Assembly (NCBI RefSeq): GCF_958979055.1
Contig: NC_084888.1
Location: 379,501-443,500, forward strand
Source: Alnus glutinosa
Taxonomy: Eukaryota > Streptophyta > Magnoliopsida > Fagales > Betulaceae
Direction: 5' to 3'
Length of the DNA: 64,000 nucleotides
Below are positions 1-13,228 of the stretch, in pieces (position 1 is the stretch's first letter; every line of letters starts with the position of its first letter). A model generated the notes under the pieces. That model saw nothing but the letters and a program-made list of their open reading frames with translations, ran no database searches and was not told the origin of the DNA. The position numbers and the translations under genes are program-made.

Positions 1-295
1 ATAAAATGAATACCTGTAAAAGAATAAAAATCACAAGAGTTTGTCGGGAATATTGTACCGGTGAGAATAGTTCTGATGCTTAAGTTAATTCATTTTTAGA
101 GAGAAAATAATGATTATTTTAACTGTAGTTTTTTCTCCAGAGTGAAGAATCCATTTACTTAGATTTTGTCTTCTTTTTATAGGGGAATGTTGGAGTTCCT
201 GATCATATCAAATCCCATAATTCTCGGGATTAGAACGTTGTCGTTGAAGCTTAGCCTTATTTTTGGATATTCATATTTGAGATGTGTTATTTGTA

Positions 296-463
296 CGGGA
301 TATGTTATTTTTACATCACGTTACCTTATATTAACTCTACACCAAGACACATTAGGTGTGGGATTCATGTATATATATAGGACCCACATATATGAGACTC
401 ACACCTCTTGTCTTGGTATAGAGTTGATGCAGAATAATGTGATGTAGAAAAATCAATATTTTC
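296..463. mobile_element. Hairpin MITE with 9-bp target duplication
   Basis: The two halves of this 168-bp segment are inverted copies of each other: the left half reads through CATCACGTTACC and CTCTACACCAAGAC, and the right half is its near reverse complement. The same 9 bases, TTATTTGTA, flank it at 287-295 and 464-472. A hairpin with a 9-bp target duplication fits a non-autonomous Mutator-like element; that class is inferred. No coding capacity is seen. Confidence 0.72.
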
Positions 464-535
464 TTATTTGTATACATATTCACATTTGGTGCATATGGGA
501 CCCATTTCACATGCATGGGTTCCAAATTGTGTTAT

Positions 536-640
536 TTGCACACATTGTACACACACTCACAATGAGTATGAGACTCATGCATATGAGATGGGTCTCACAC
601 CCATTGTGAGTGTGTGTGTTCAAGATGTGTGTACAAATAT
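536..640. repeat. Imperfect hairpin, GTGTGTGAG-rich arms
   Basis: The left arm (about 540-577, with ACACACTCACAATG) pairs with the right arm (about 602-640, with CATTGTGAGTGTGTGT). Between them lie ATGAGACTCATGCATATGAGATGGG, itself partly palindromic. The style resembles the neighbouring hairpin at 296-463, but no target duplication is clear, so it may be a decayed member of the same broad class. Confidence 0.5.
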
Positions 641-3600
641 CATTTTTCATAAACTTCATATATACCAAATATGAATGTGTTTATAAAACATGTACAAATA
701 TCATTTGCTTTTCCCCATTTCGATAAGTCTTTTGATATAAAACATTTGATTGGGATCTTAGAGAATTCCCGGATTCTGGGAAGGGCCAGAGAGACACGTA
801 CAGAGAGTTTACACTCCCTGTCAAAGATGTTATTAATGGCTGCCCTCTTCTGGATCTGTTGGGCCATTAATTTGTTTAGTTTAGTCATGATGGGCCAAAA
901 GGTTTAATCTGCCCAATTATCAACATATTGCAAATCTTAATGAGCTCGCAAACTAGGATTGCTGTTGAGTTGATTCATTTACAAAAACATGGACTAAGGT
1001 ACGTACCTACCTTTCCTAGGGAAGAAACTGTTGATGAAGACCAGTGAGTCAGTGACTACCATCTAGAAGTCAAGTTCAATGCTTTTTACGCTTCTATTAA
1101 TTAATTAGCTCATACACTACCATCTTTCTTTCTTTTATTTTACCTTTTTTTCTTCTAGAGCTTTACTAGTAGTTCTACAAGTCTCTTTCTGATTACCTTA
1201 ATTAATATCATGAAAACTGAAAACTATGGAGTGTATTACAATGCAAATATATGATGCTTTTTTCTCTTTTTAAAAAAAAATCAATATGGGGATCGAAAAG
1301 GATTACAAGAAAACAAAAAACTAATAGGCGGGTTCCCCAATAACAAGCCAACAAGGTACAAATAAAAAATAAATAATTGGAAATTGGCCAAAAAGAATTG
1401 TCTGGTCCAATTGTATCTTGTGTTGAAACTCTCTTTTCATAGATGAAGCCCAACACTTGAGATATTAAATTGAAATAGAGGATGAATAATGTAGTCTAGG
1501 TTCAAACTCATGACTTCTAGCTTTAATATTATATTACTATTTGTCCTAAACACTTAAGCTAGTAGAAAAATGTTTTTGAAATTATTTAATCAATACTTTA
1601 ACATAATGATAAAGAAAAAAGGTAAGTAAGCATGTGAAACCCATGCGCTTGGGAAAATGAGCGAGGAGAGAAGAGGAGATGGTGGGAGGGGGGCGTGCAT
1701 GTTGGGGTGGGGATTGAGGGTGGATGACAAATTTGGGTTGAAGAAGCCTAGATCTACCATCCATGGGAGGGATGGTGGAAATGTAAGGAAGAGGTCGGAG
1801 ATCAAAGGCAGAGACAAACCGAGTTGGTGGTGTTGGAGGCAGTGGAACTGTAGATCAGAAAAATGAACCAACAAGAAAAAAGAGATCGAAAACTACAAGA
1901 ACAAAAAATAGAAAGGAGAAAAATGCTACGTTTCTAATATTTCGTATAGGGAAATGATACATATAGATATTTTCAATGTGCCTTAGAGTTATGCATTTGT
2001 AGTACACTTATTGTAATAATGTAATTCTAGTATTTCCCTTTCGTATAGTATAACATATATTTATAAAGTTGTAGGATCGAATAGCACTTAAAAGTGATCA
2101 TAATTGTATTTAGTGGGCCAGATCTAGGGAACAGAAGCAAAAATTAGAAGAAACAAATTAAAGAAGCAAGAGTTTTAGCTAGGTAGAGGAGTAGTTTCAC
2201 GTCTCCATCAAACATCACTCTTAGAACAGGGTTTAAGAAAAGCTTAGCTACTATTTTCCATGTTTTAGTTGACATTGATTCCGTCATTCCCCACATCCAC
2301 AGGAAAAGAGAGATCGATCGATGATCAAACTGTCAGTTTTGTTGAAGTGTCGCAATGAAAATGCAACTTATAATAAATATCACATGTAATATTTCTCATC
2401 CGATGGAGAAAGTTCAACCTCTTTGATTTAATCCCTAGTTTATAACTCTCCAATAACAAAATTCATGTGTCACCTAAAATAGTTCATCACTAGATTTTCG
2501 TTCTAAATTCTAATCGTTGGAAGGTGCATGCATAGAATATTCGGTTGGCCTCGATCGGACAAGTTGCAGATCGATAAGATAGTGGTAAATTGGTAATTAA
2601 GGTCTTCTACATAGGACAAATATCTAATAATGTTCTTAACTTATGTTTTTATATCAAAATAATCATACCCCCTAGATCACCCATGGTCGACCAATATTCT
2701 TTCATGAAAGAATTAAAGTTCCTACTCTTAAAGGAGGATCCAGAAAGATCTTTCTCGAATATAGGTTTTTGAAGTATTAATTAAGTACTAGCTAGTAATT
2801 AAATTTATTATTTTCTTTTAATTTAAAATTTTGAAATAAACAGCGTAGTTCGGAAACAAATTCAAGATTACTGGAAAAAGAATCTTCGTTTGTCATGATT
2901 CTTCTTATTTAATTTCTTAAACATGCCTAGCTAATCATTGAAGCTGTTACACATGCACATATCCTGCTAGCTAGCGTTTCTGTCATGTAGTCCCAATTAA
3001 AACATGCGGACTTAAAGGCGAAGCACATCGATATCAGGCTTTAATTGAAAATTGTGGACCGTATATAAATAATTAGTGAAAGAGTGGGGTTTGTAAATTT
3101 ATAAATCTTGTCATTAGTCTTAAGCAATGGCCATAATGCAAAGTGAAGTTCCAGCTTTGGAACTACTTTAGTGAATGATTATATATATATATATATATAA
3201 GCACATCAACATTTAGATGGAGTGCAGGCAGGTAGAAGAGCTAGCGACCCCATCTCAGATTGCGATAGGGCCCCAAGTAGATTGCATATGCAGTACTGCT
3301 TCTGGGGCCATGACTTTTGTTTATTTACATGAAATCTTGTTGGATTTAGGAGAATTAACTAAGGGAGCTAGTGTCTAGAAACACCGATCGAATTAACCTA
3401 TTGGTTTATTTTCTGTACGTATGAATATCAATAGATCCAGCGTGCAAGTGCAGACATGGGAACCAATGACTGCTCATCTGCCACGCGTCTGTGTTCTTTT
3501 TATCAAAGAAACAAAAGGTGTCGTCTTTATTAATTATAAACTTCGAAGTGAAGAAAGGAAGAGACAATACCCAGCTAAAGAAAAAGGAGATAGACAATGA

Positions 3601-5294
3601 CCGACACCTTCATATACACCCTTGAACGCTGCCCTTTTCAAAGCGAGTGATCTCGGCCGGTTCGATCGATCGGCTCCATATATACCTACGTCCACTGGTA
3701 GTAACTGGACCAAACCCTGGCCTCCCTTCCCTTTTCATCTTCCACTTGAAAGGTTCTACGTGCTGCTCTATAGTCTATCTAACAAGTACAAAAGTAGCTA
3801 GAAATAGTTTGCTTCTTCTTTTTTTCCTTTCTTTTTTGAATGAGACTCGATAATGATATATTTTAACTTCTTTCTATCTTTTTATCACGTAAGCCAGGAC
3901 GTACAAGGTCTCATCAACACCAACCAATTGAGAGTACATTAAATTTCATATAATTCTAGATTCAAAAATTGAAATAATGAGAGACAAATATTGACTACGA
4001 CAAGGTTTGAATTTTAAGCCGATAAGAATTCGTTAATTTAATTATTCAATTAACAAATTACTTAGCAAAATGAACAGAGATCAAATGAAAATTAATTAGC
4101 AGTTGTTCATTTATTTTTAGGAACCAAACAGTAAGAGTGAACCTTCTAATCTCTTGAATATTGCAACGTCTAATCTCCTACTGCATGCACCCGTAAAAAT
4201 TATTATTATTTCTTTATTATTTTTGAACGAAATATCTAATTATTTAATTGATCAAATATCACGAGCATAAAACTCTTACATTACAAAGTATAAAGTTCTG
4301 TAAAATCAAATATCACTATGAGATTACACAGTGTTCGATCATAGATACAAATAAAATTTTTACAATAAATTAAAGTGTTATTTATGATTTTCATTTTGCG
4401 CTAACCCATGTACAAAATAGTTAAAGAGTAGATCTGTTTCGAGCAGACTAGATCTAAGACAAGGGTAGCCAAATATTATAAAAAAAAATTTATTTAATCC
4501 GGTCGTGAAAGATAACATCTCACGCCGAACTATCCAAGCCGTGAGCGATAACCCCTCATACCTGACTAACCTCCATCTCATAAACCCCCGGCCCTATGAG
4601 GGCAGATCTAAATAAAAGAAAAATCTTATTCAAATAAAAAAAAACATAACCAACTAGCAAACAACAGCGGCGATCAAAGAGGAGAGAAGTCGGAGCGGAT
4701 TGGAGAGTAGAACGCTACTCCCTCCTCCAATCCTCTCATATCTGTTTTCTACTAGCTAGTAAAAATTATTACACTAAAAAGTTGCCTAGTTTCTTTCTTG
4801 TATTGTTTTCGCTGGACTTAGTGGGCGCATATATATATTAAATAATGAAACTTGCGGGAAGTTTCCATTGCACCTTAACAAATTAAGTGCCAGTTGGGTT
4901 GGTCACTAAAATAATCCCGCATATATAAAAATAACAAAAGCTTGAGAGTTAAATTAAATCTTGGTCGTCTATTATTAAAACTACACTTTTTATTGGAACG
5001 CAACTAAAATGGGGGTGACGATTGACGAAGGCATCTCGATCGATCTCTTTCGAGCGTATTGGATTACGTTTTCCGACACCATTTGCATGTGGCCCCTCGT
5101 CTCTTCAAGTTAAGTATAAAGTCATTTGTCACTTTATTATTATACACTAAAGCAACCATCTTCATTCCCAAAATCCAAAACCTATCAAGTTTAGTAAAGA
5201 AAAAGTGTGGGTGAAAGGAGCCAGCTTAATTAATTAATTGATTGATAAGTGAAATTGGGAAAGCTAGCTAGCGACGACGACGTCGTCAATCGTC

Positions 5295-5325
<31 letters not shown>

Positions 5326-6679
5326 GTTATACTGCAAATTCACGAATATCTACACTTAAAACTATATATGAAGGGGAGTATGCAACACCACCCTTCATGT
5401 TATCTGGAAAACCTAAGTATTAATAATTACCTGCCCCTCATGTACTCTTTGAATTAATTAAGAACCATCTTCAAGGAAGTCACCTGGCCTACTTAATTGG
5501 ACCCAGTCCTCATTTGCTGTAATTCACAAGTAAATGGTAACAGATACAGGTTTCCCCAAAATGATAGGCCTTCAAATTGCTCCAATTAATTGCATGACAA
5601 GATCTAGGAATTCCAGGAATTGAAACTTGTTGAGTAAGGAGTAGATAAAGGATATTTCTCACCCCACAAATCTGTCGTGCTGACTTCAGGATCTGAGTGA
5701 AATCAGTAATCATGCATTGTCAATCTGCACACAAATTTGGTTATATATATATATATATATTTGGTTATGATCCAAAACAGGAAGGGTAAACATTTTAAGT
5801 GACTTACATATATATATACAGGGGCGGAATTGAAAAAAAAGTTTTGGGGGGGCCAAAATTAGATGATAATTACCCATATATAGATGATAGAGTGATCACT
5901 TGAAGTGATCGATGAGTATTAGCTAGCCGATTTGATATTACTAAGAAAATTAACATGGACCATGAAATATATGTTTAGCTTGAAAGTCTAAAATCGGCAC
6001 GTCCAATGATCACACTATTCCACGTTATGAATTAATTATATATTTTTACTAACACTGTTATCCTGAATAGTCACTTCTTTTTAAATTCATTTATTTCTTA
6101 ATTAAGAGTGAATTAATACTGATAGAATGGGTAAAATATATGTGAAGTGTTCAACGACATGATATTTTCTGATGGGCTAGAACTTGGAAGATATTGTGTA
6201 GTTTGTATGTCAATTTTTACACTTTAAACAGTACTGATCACCAGAAGATTAAGTATTACAAGCAAAAAGAAGAATGATTCATGTTTTATGTATGAAGATA
6301 AACAGATATTAAGAGAGTAGAATATATTTTTCCCTTTTTTTTTTTTTATGCCTTTTTCCTTTATTCCAAATACTATTACCATATATTGTAATAAATTTTT
6401 TTTATTTGAATAGTTATAAAAAAATTATTGATGTGGTATAAAAAAATAAAAATATTTTAATATGAATTATTATTAAAAAATAAAAATAAATAAAAATAGT
6501 GACAGGGCACTATCATGTTCTGGCATCTTCTTTGCCAAACATACCCAATGTTTTCGGTCATTATTGGCTGCGCCCTTTCTTTGTACAAAATGCAAAAAGC
6601 TGGTGGAATCTAACGTCGTAAATAAAACTTAAAAAAGAGTACAAAACTATTGCTTGACCATTGGTTTTGGAATGTTCAA

Positions 6680-6680
<1 letters not shown>

Positions 6681-6729
<49 letters not shown>
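6681..6729. repeat. (TA)n microsatellite
   Basis: An uninterrupted TA dinucleotide run of about 49 bases. Confidence 0.95.
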
Positions 6730-6732
<3 letters not shown>

Positions 6733-7113
6733 GATTTTATTGCTTTCGTGATTACCTTATTATAAATAAACTTCTCAAATCACATATCATGGCACCGAAC
6801 TTAATTTTGGCAGCGTTTTTTTTATTATTATTATTTTATATATATATATATATGTGGTTTGATGGGTGAGTGTGCACTATATGTGGCCCAGATCGCAATT
6901 GGCATTAATGAGATTGAAGCTTTTAGTATACGATATTTTAACACTAGAGAACAGAAAAACAATAAAATATATGCTTTAATTAATACACCAAACACTAACT
7001 AAAGTTTTTACATAATAACCCTAGTTTCGTAGAAGACTGACATTTTCTCCAAACCATTCTTTCCCAAAAATCACTGACTACCCCACCATTTTCTTTAGCA
7101 GCTATTTCTTGAT

Positions 7114-7118
<5 letters not shown>

Positions 7119-7159
<41 letters not shown>
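7119..7159. repeat. (GA)n microsatellite
   Basis: About 20 GA repeats, roughly 55 bases past the bZIP stop codon and therefore possibly inside its 3' UTR, where the transcript would carry (TC)n. Confidence 0.93.
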
Positions 7160-7163
<4 letters not shown>

Positions 7164-7214
7164 ATTTGTTCTCGTTTTAGCTAGGTTCAAGTGAAGCCGT
7201 TATTATAGTTAAGA

Positions 7215-7862
7215 TCATGCAATTAATGGTGGGATTGGTTCGGACATAGCAGTGTTGCATGGCCATGCAGTTGTGGGTTGTTGCAGTCGCCGGAAGACCA
7301 TAATTCGTTTTATCTCCAACAGTCTGTGTCGGAGCATGTCGGATTCGGACCGGAGCTGATTGTTCTCTGTTTGTACGCGGTGACAGTGATACAAAAAGAA
7401 GCGCAAGCGGTTCGAAAGATCTCGGTTTTCGATCCTAAACCGGTTCGCCTGGTTCCTTAGGTTTTCTAAGTGCTTCTGTTTACGCATGCGTGACCTTCTG
7501 GCCGATTCCCGGTTCGATATCATCCGCCTCCGTTTCCGCTCGTCCACCGGAGACACCTCTCCCCTAGGTTTCGGTTCGTCCGAACCGGAATTGGAATTCA
7601 AATGATTCGGGTTTCGGCCTTGGTCCGGATCATCCGAACCGGAACTCGAAATGACCGGTTTGGGAGAATGAAAAGCATCCGGTTCCCATGCCGGGGACGG
7701 GATCAAAGCCTCAGAACCGGAGTTAGAAAAGACGGGTTCAGGGGATTGGATGGATGGGAAGAATTCGGGGCAGTCCCACGGCGTAAAGCCGGCATCGAAA
7801 GCCGAAAATGGGTTTCCGAACATGGTATCGACCGGCAAGGGAACCCGATATGCGGACAACAT
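7215..7862 (-). CDS. Group-S bZIP transcription factor
   Basis: Intronless gene for a 215-residue nuclear DNA-binding protein that would bind ACGT-core sites as a dimer. The basic region spans about 108-130 and has the bZIP signature N-x7-R (N117, R125). The zipper starts ten residues later at L135, with heptad positions L135, F142, L149, F156, V163, L170, L177 and I184. It is therefore long but has aromatic or Val residues at three positions. The N-terminal 105 residues are Ser/Pro-rich and low-complexity. They repeat the motif S-[NS]-S-G-S-[DE] at 46-51, 72-77 and 90-95. Short length, no introns and this zipper length fit plant group S (bZIP4/bZIP11 relatives). I see no sucrose-control uORF in the leader. 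A TATA-like CATAAATAG lies about 80 bases upstream of the ATG. An internal Met at residue 14 is an alternative start. Family assignment is confident; the exact orthologue is not. Confidence 0.93.
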   Translation of the reverse strand: MLSAYRVPLPVDTMFGNPFSAFDAGFTPWDCPEFFPSIQSPEPVFSNSGSEALIPSPAWEPDAFHSPKPVISSSGSDDPDQGRNPNHLNSNSGSDEPKPRGEVSPVDERKRRRMISNRESARRSRMRKQKHLENLRNQANRFRIENRDLSNRLRFFLYHCHRVQTENNQLRSESDMLRHRLLEIKRIMVFRRLQQPTTAWPCNTAMSEPIPPLIA

Positions 7863-7940
7863 GGGCTCAGAATGTTGCTAAAACAGAAAGGGGGAGGGAG
7901 GAAGGAGGGAGAAAGGGAAGAAATGAGGCATAGGGGGCTC

Positions 7941-7950
7941 CTATTTATGG
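7941..7950 (-). promoter_or_regulatory. TATA-like element of the bZIP gene
   Basis: On the minus strand this reads CCATAAATAG, 79-88 bases upstream of the bZIP ATG. It is the best TATA candidate between the gene and the hairpin MITE at 8218-8368. The leader that follows is rich in pyrimidines (CCCTCCTTCC-type runs). Confidence 0.45.
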
Positions 7951-8217
7951 GCAAAATAAAAGAGAGGGGGTATTTTGGTCCAATAACGCATGTTTAGGAG
8001 TAAGCGAGTAAACAGTGTGCTGTGTGCGTGCGGGAATAGCTTTTGAGTCAGGTGGCACTATGACTCTCACTTTTTTTAAAATTGGGTGGGTGACATATAA
8101 GCCCCCGTGGGTCCCTGAAAAAGATTGGGGTTTAAGCTTACTCACGAAGAAACAAACTTGCGGGGGACCCACTTCCGCCACAGGTACGAGGAGTAGGACC
8201 TTAATAGTTTCTAAAAG

Positions 8218-8368
8218 GGTATAAGGGGATTTGATTCATACACAGCACCATCACAATAATCACACAACAACCCTTCACATGAGGGTGGGTTCCAGTATGT
8301 GAGGTCCACCATCATGTGAGAGGTTGTTGTGTGATTATTTTGTTGGTGTTGTAAATTTAACATTTTTC
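8218..8368. mobile_element. Hairpin MITE upstream of the bZIP gene
   Basis: This 151-bp segment is an almost continuous palindrome. AATCACACAACAACC in the left arm (about 8257-8272) pairs with GGTTGTTGTGTGATT in the right arm (about 8322-8336), and the pairing continues inward through the CACATGA.GGTGG segments. It is flanked by TTCTAAAAG at 8209-8217 and 8369-8377, a 9-bp target duplication. It lies about 350-500 bp upstream of the bZIP start. A Mutator-type origin is inferred from the duplication length. Confidence 0.75.
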
Positions 8369-8377
8369 TTCTAAAAG

Positions 8378-10297
8378 TTGCTGACGTTGGACCCACTCCG
8401 CTCCGGCTAGCCGAGCCCCATTAGCCTTAGGTTTTGAGTGTCAAGTGTCAACAATGGATGATTGGATGGGCATGGCTGATGGCTATCAGTGAGCGCCAAG
8501 CCGGTTTCTGTTGAGCTATGGACTCGCTCGTGACTCGTGAATAATTTCTCCGTGTCCCAATTGCAGTTTTTTTTTTTTTTTTTTTATAAGGATAACTGTT
8601 TTACGAATGAATTTTTTTTTGACATCTTTGAATTATGGAAGATTTGTTGCAGGTCACTGATCACGCCACATGTCATGGGGTAATTAATTTAGTGTTAAGG
8701 ATATATAGTGACATCCTCGGTTAATTATTACCACTTACGTATGCAGTTTTTTTTTTTTTTTTAAATAATAATAATAATAATAATTTTTTGTTTGAAAATT
8801 TGTCATCTGACGACACGATTAATGCTGCCAAAAATCGCAATGGAAGATCTAGAACCATATAGATAATAGTAACATATTTGTCCTCGATCGAAGACCAGGT
8901 TAATTATTTTCGATCGAAGACCTGGTTAATTATTTTCGAACTCCTCCTCTTCCTTCTCTTCTTCTTCTTCTTCTTCTTCTTCTTTCTCTCTCTCTCTCTC
9001 TCTCTCTTAAAAAAAAAATTTAAAATTTATTTTTTATTTCGATCGGCTAGCTTTTGGATGGCGGGAAGGTATATATACGTGGGTTACGAGACAGAATGGT
9101 TATAATTATAAAAGTGAGGTAGGCAAAAGGATTTGAAGCTGGGATCGAGTTGATAGGAAATAATATCGATCATCATTGATCATTCATGCATGTGGAGGAG
9201 ATTCAGCGTGAAAATAAACATCTGTGTAGGGCTCAAAGTTTCCGGAGTAGGCCAGGAATCTATAGCTTCCTAGAACCATATTTGTGGTTGGAAATTAAAG
9301 GAAGTTATGAAACAAAAGAAACAAAGCGAATTAAGCGCATGGGGTTGTTGCATGACCAATGGTTAGCACGAGGCCGACACCTAAAAGTTCTGCTCTAATC
9401 ACAAATCATGGGCGGGCAAAAGGATGCTTTCCTGTTTTGCTTTGTTTTTTTTTTTTTTAAACAAAAAAAAAATCCTCTTAATTTGTTTTTTAATAATTAA
9501 TCCACATTAATTATTCTTTACATCAACAAGCTAGCCAGGGATTACACTATATAAATATATATTACTAGTTTGATTCTCAAGGACGACAGACACGTCACAC
9601 TAATTAGCTCGACTTTGTGAATTTTGTTATGCAGTACACTACTCCATTAATTCATATATGCATGTTACAACGTACGACCCTTAATTAGTAGGAGTAATGA
9701 AATGGGGGAATATTCTGGTGGTATATTTTTTAATGGGAAAGCTGAGAGTGCCTTATATTATAGAGAGAAGGATCCAAAATTAATAAAGAGACCATGTGGC
9801 CGTTTGGTATTGTCCAAACAGTTTGAAGTTTTGAGAGTATCATAATGGCGATCGATATTCGGTAAGAGTTGATGAACATGCATCCCAATCGTGTAGATCG
9901 AGGAAGAGGATAAAGGAAAAGCACCGACACATATATATTTCAGAGAACATTAGCAAAAAGGACATCATTTCAAGGTGGTTGCTTTTCCTTTTGCATGCAT
10001 AGTACTCTTTGTAAACTATATATATATATATATATCCATCACATGGTAAATATTCAAAGAAATTAGGCATATATATATATATGGGTCGGCTTTACGAATT
10101 CACTTACCCCTCAAAAGTGCTGGGTCGGCTTTACGAATTCACTTACCCCTCAAAAGTGCTATATATGCCCCCCATGCCGCCTGCCGATCGAGCTAGCTAG
10201 GTATATATATGGACCATCAGCTACAGTCTTCACGTACGTTCCCAATTTTGCTGTTCAATTAAAGCTGGCAGTGGACCGTACGTGAAATCACATGGAA

Positions 10298-10345
<48 letters not shown>

Positions 10346-10465
10346 CCCAGTATATACGGATCATCTCATATTTTCCTAATTAACATCCTTCTTCCAACTT
10401 TGAAGTATATATATCACACGTACATGATTAATTGTTGCATGCCCGTGGGATCGATCAGAGTGTGT
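8378..10465. other. Intergenic spacer with simple and tandem repeats
   Basis: No gene is recognised. The segment holds poly(T) tracts, an (ATA)n run near 8763, a (TTC)n/(TC)n tract at about 8953-9006 and a 28-bp near-perfect tandem duplication at about 8882-8937 (unit begins TCGATCGAAGACC). There is also a perfect 39-bp tandem duplication at 10082-10159 and about 40 T residues at 10301-10340. Confidence 0.6.
10082..10159. repeat. Perfect 39-bp tandem duplication
   Basis: A unit beginning TGGGTCGGCTTTACGAATTC occurs twice head to tail with no differences (10082-10120 and 10121-10159). This suggests a recent slippage or repair duplication. Confidence 0.9.
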
Positions 10466-10478
10466 TTAATTAGACCCC

Positions 10479-11356
10479 CTTTTTTTTTTTAATAGATAAT
10501 ATGAGTCACCATATATTACTGAAGAATGGCCGAAGGTAATTATAGAGAATTGAGGTACAAGACCCCATAAACCCTAAGCCAGAAAAATATGGCTTAAAAC
10601 AACTATCTAAACAACACACAAACATTATATGAACAATAATTGAGCTGCTCTTTACGTTTAAGCACAATCTAAGCAAAGAAAAATATGGATAATCTAGCTA
10701 CTAAGCCAACAAATAGTCCAGTAACAATTGAGCATTATAAAGGCAGACTTTGAACAAAAAACTCAAACAGAAACTAAACAAAACCAGCGTTGGGAAAAAG
10801 CTGTCATCGGCACCAGCGCGTGTAAACACATGCCTTCACTAGGGACCTCCCTCTGCAGAAGACGACCGCCGAAACCATCGATCTCCAACGATCTCCACCA
10901 TAGAGAGGCGCATGTTATGAAGGACCCAGCCGAAGAACACAGATCTGACTCTAAAGAAGACATAAAAAAAACACAGCCAGAAAAACTCGCCGGAGACACA
11001 CCAGAAAAGCCGCTTCCTAACACAGACGTCCTATGTAGCCTTCTGCCAAGAAAATCAACAGAAAAAAGCACAAAGAAAAACTAAAAAACAACCTCCATAG
11101 CCCTGGAATGACTAGGAGAACATCAACCACCACCAGATCTAGATCGGGGGAACTCCGATCCCTAGAAGCGATAGAAGGTAAACCAAAGCAAAGAAAAAAA
11201 AAAAAAAAAAAGGCGCATAAAGGAAAGGAGAGAGGAGAGGAGGGAAGAAAAGATACCCTTCTCTCCTCCCCCACCGACCGCACGAAGAAGGAAGATACCA
11301 GGAGACAGGAGAGGTTTTGAGAGGGGCGGCCGCTAGGGATCGTCAAAACTGTTTTA
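10479..11356 (-). mobile_element. Polyadenylated retroposon, copy A
   Basis: A roughly 878-bp insertion in minus orientation: its 3' end is marked by the T-run at 10480-10490, which is a poly(A) tail when read on the minus strand. TTAATTAGACCCC flanks it at 10466-10478 and 11357-11369, a 13-bp target duplication typical of target-primed reverse transcription. Its 3' part (minus strand, about 10722-10691) matches copy B in an ACTATTTGTTGGCT..GTAGCTAGAT block, and the two continue with similar text to the tail. It encodes only short ORFs. It could be a 5'-truncated LINE, a long SINE or a non-coding retroposon; I see no reverse transcriptase. Confidence 0.7.
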
Positions 11357-13228
11357 TTAATTAGACCCCTTTTTGCATCAACTTGAATGTTCATAAACTT
11401 AATTATTCTTGTATCATGGAGTAGCTAGTCCAGCAATTTCGTTCCTTAATTTAGTCGGGCTAAAGTTAGGAATATTTTAGTGGTACTCTTCCGTACGTAC
11501 GTGCATCAGGTTCGGAGTTTCTTAGTTATCCTCATCACCTAGGTTGAAGAAATTTTCCTCCTGATCTGTTTCAGACGCCACGTAGAATCAAGCATATATT
11601 CCCATGGAAGCATAGAAATGAGTCCTGTACTGGCCGGACAAGAAAATTAGGAATTGTGCATGATGAAAAGAAAATGGATGCATGTTGAATCATACACTAG
11701 CTATAGTCTATAGATAAATTGAATGGATCGGAGTGACTTTAATTAACTCGTAGTGCATTCCAGATCGACGTGCGTATCTTTTCAGACAACGACTCCAATA
11801 AAAATGAAATCTAGAGAGTACTGTGTTTTATACCCATCTAGCAACAACATTTTCTTTTCTAAGGTGGAAAACGATTTACTGAAAATAGCTCGATCTTCAC
11901 TGTTTTTTAGACTGTAATTCCAACGTCCGCAACATATATAATTGCCTAGCTTGTTCTTTACTGTGATCGATCGTCGTCTGTATATCAAATTGATCGATCG
12001 ATCGATCTGCTTAATTGCTAGCTTGCGGAACCAAAAGCTAAATTCAACTCCATGCTTTGACAACTCTGGCCATATATATATAGCAATATATATATATAAA
12101 GCTTAATTCTTCTAGCTAATTGGATCCATCCATCATTGTGGCTTGAAACTATATAATATATATATATATATATAGCATCAATTTTGATGATGGGTGTAAT
12201 ATTGGGTGCCAGAATTCTTCCATGCATGGGAATATATATATATATGCTTAATTCTTACACGATCGAGGATGTATATATGGCAAGTCTCCGAACAAAATGA
12301 TGTCTCAATTGTCCCCTCGGAAATTGGACTTTAATTTTGAAGAATAGTATTTACTATGTCAATAAAAAATTTGATGAAAAAAATTATTAATTAGAAATGT
12401 TGCCAAAGTACGCAGCACGCACTTTCGAAGAGATTACTCTCGAAACACTTGTTTCCACCTCAGCCATTGTAATTCTGGAAATCTGCAACTATTTCAAAGC
12501 GATGTGACTAGAAATATCTTATCCATCTTAATTCATATGAAAACTCAAGTCAGCTATATATATATATATATATATATATATAGGCGGCAACACAATTTTT
12601 CTCTCCCAATTATTTCACACAAGAAACCTAGGGATTGTCTTTTTAAAAAAAAAAATTGAAAGATATATTTCCATTGACTCTACATATTAGACAAATTTAT
12701 TCTCGGAAGAACCAACCAAAAGGGTAGCACCCCAAATCATATATAGTGGACTTACCAATTTTTTTTACTTACCCCCCAAAAAGAAAGATCATATCATTAG
12801 TGGCTTTAAACTAGCGTATCTGATCCCAGAGCCATCAATTTCGTACGTTTGCCCACTTACAGACATTCACCTTATTTTTGGGCAAATATATATACACATC
12901 TCCTGTACATGGAAGGAAGGAAGTCGATCATAAAAATAAATAAATAAATGAAAAAGGTTATTTCCATAATAACAAATATCCTTTACAATAGATTATACTA
13001 GCCAACCAGTCAATTCACTTTATTTTTACTTAATTACCTAAGGCAATAATAATAATCATATGTGTAAGATTGTAAGTGATGAAATTTACAATGCATGGTA
13101 AGCATTTTACCAAATGAAGCATTCACGTAATTAATTAATATTTACTTGATCACTTCCATCTTGTTCTTAATATATATTTGCCCGGCCCGGATTTCCAACC
13201 CACTGTCCTCGATCCTCGAGCGGGGCCG

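Larger units (their letters stand above)
641..7214. other. Intergenic spacer, no gene recognised
   Basis: This 6.5-kb stretch is AT-rich and has only short ORFs without recognisable domains. It holds (AT)n runs near 3180-3198, 5296-5317 and 5742-5760, and a long one at 6681-6729. A (GA)n run of about 40 bases at 7119-7159 lies just beyond the 3' end of the bZIP gene. A more GC-rich patch at about 4580-4740 resembles the leaders of the dispersed retroposons seen elsewhere in the window, but I could not define its ends. Confidence 0.6.
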
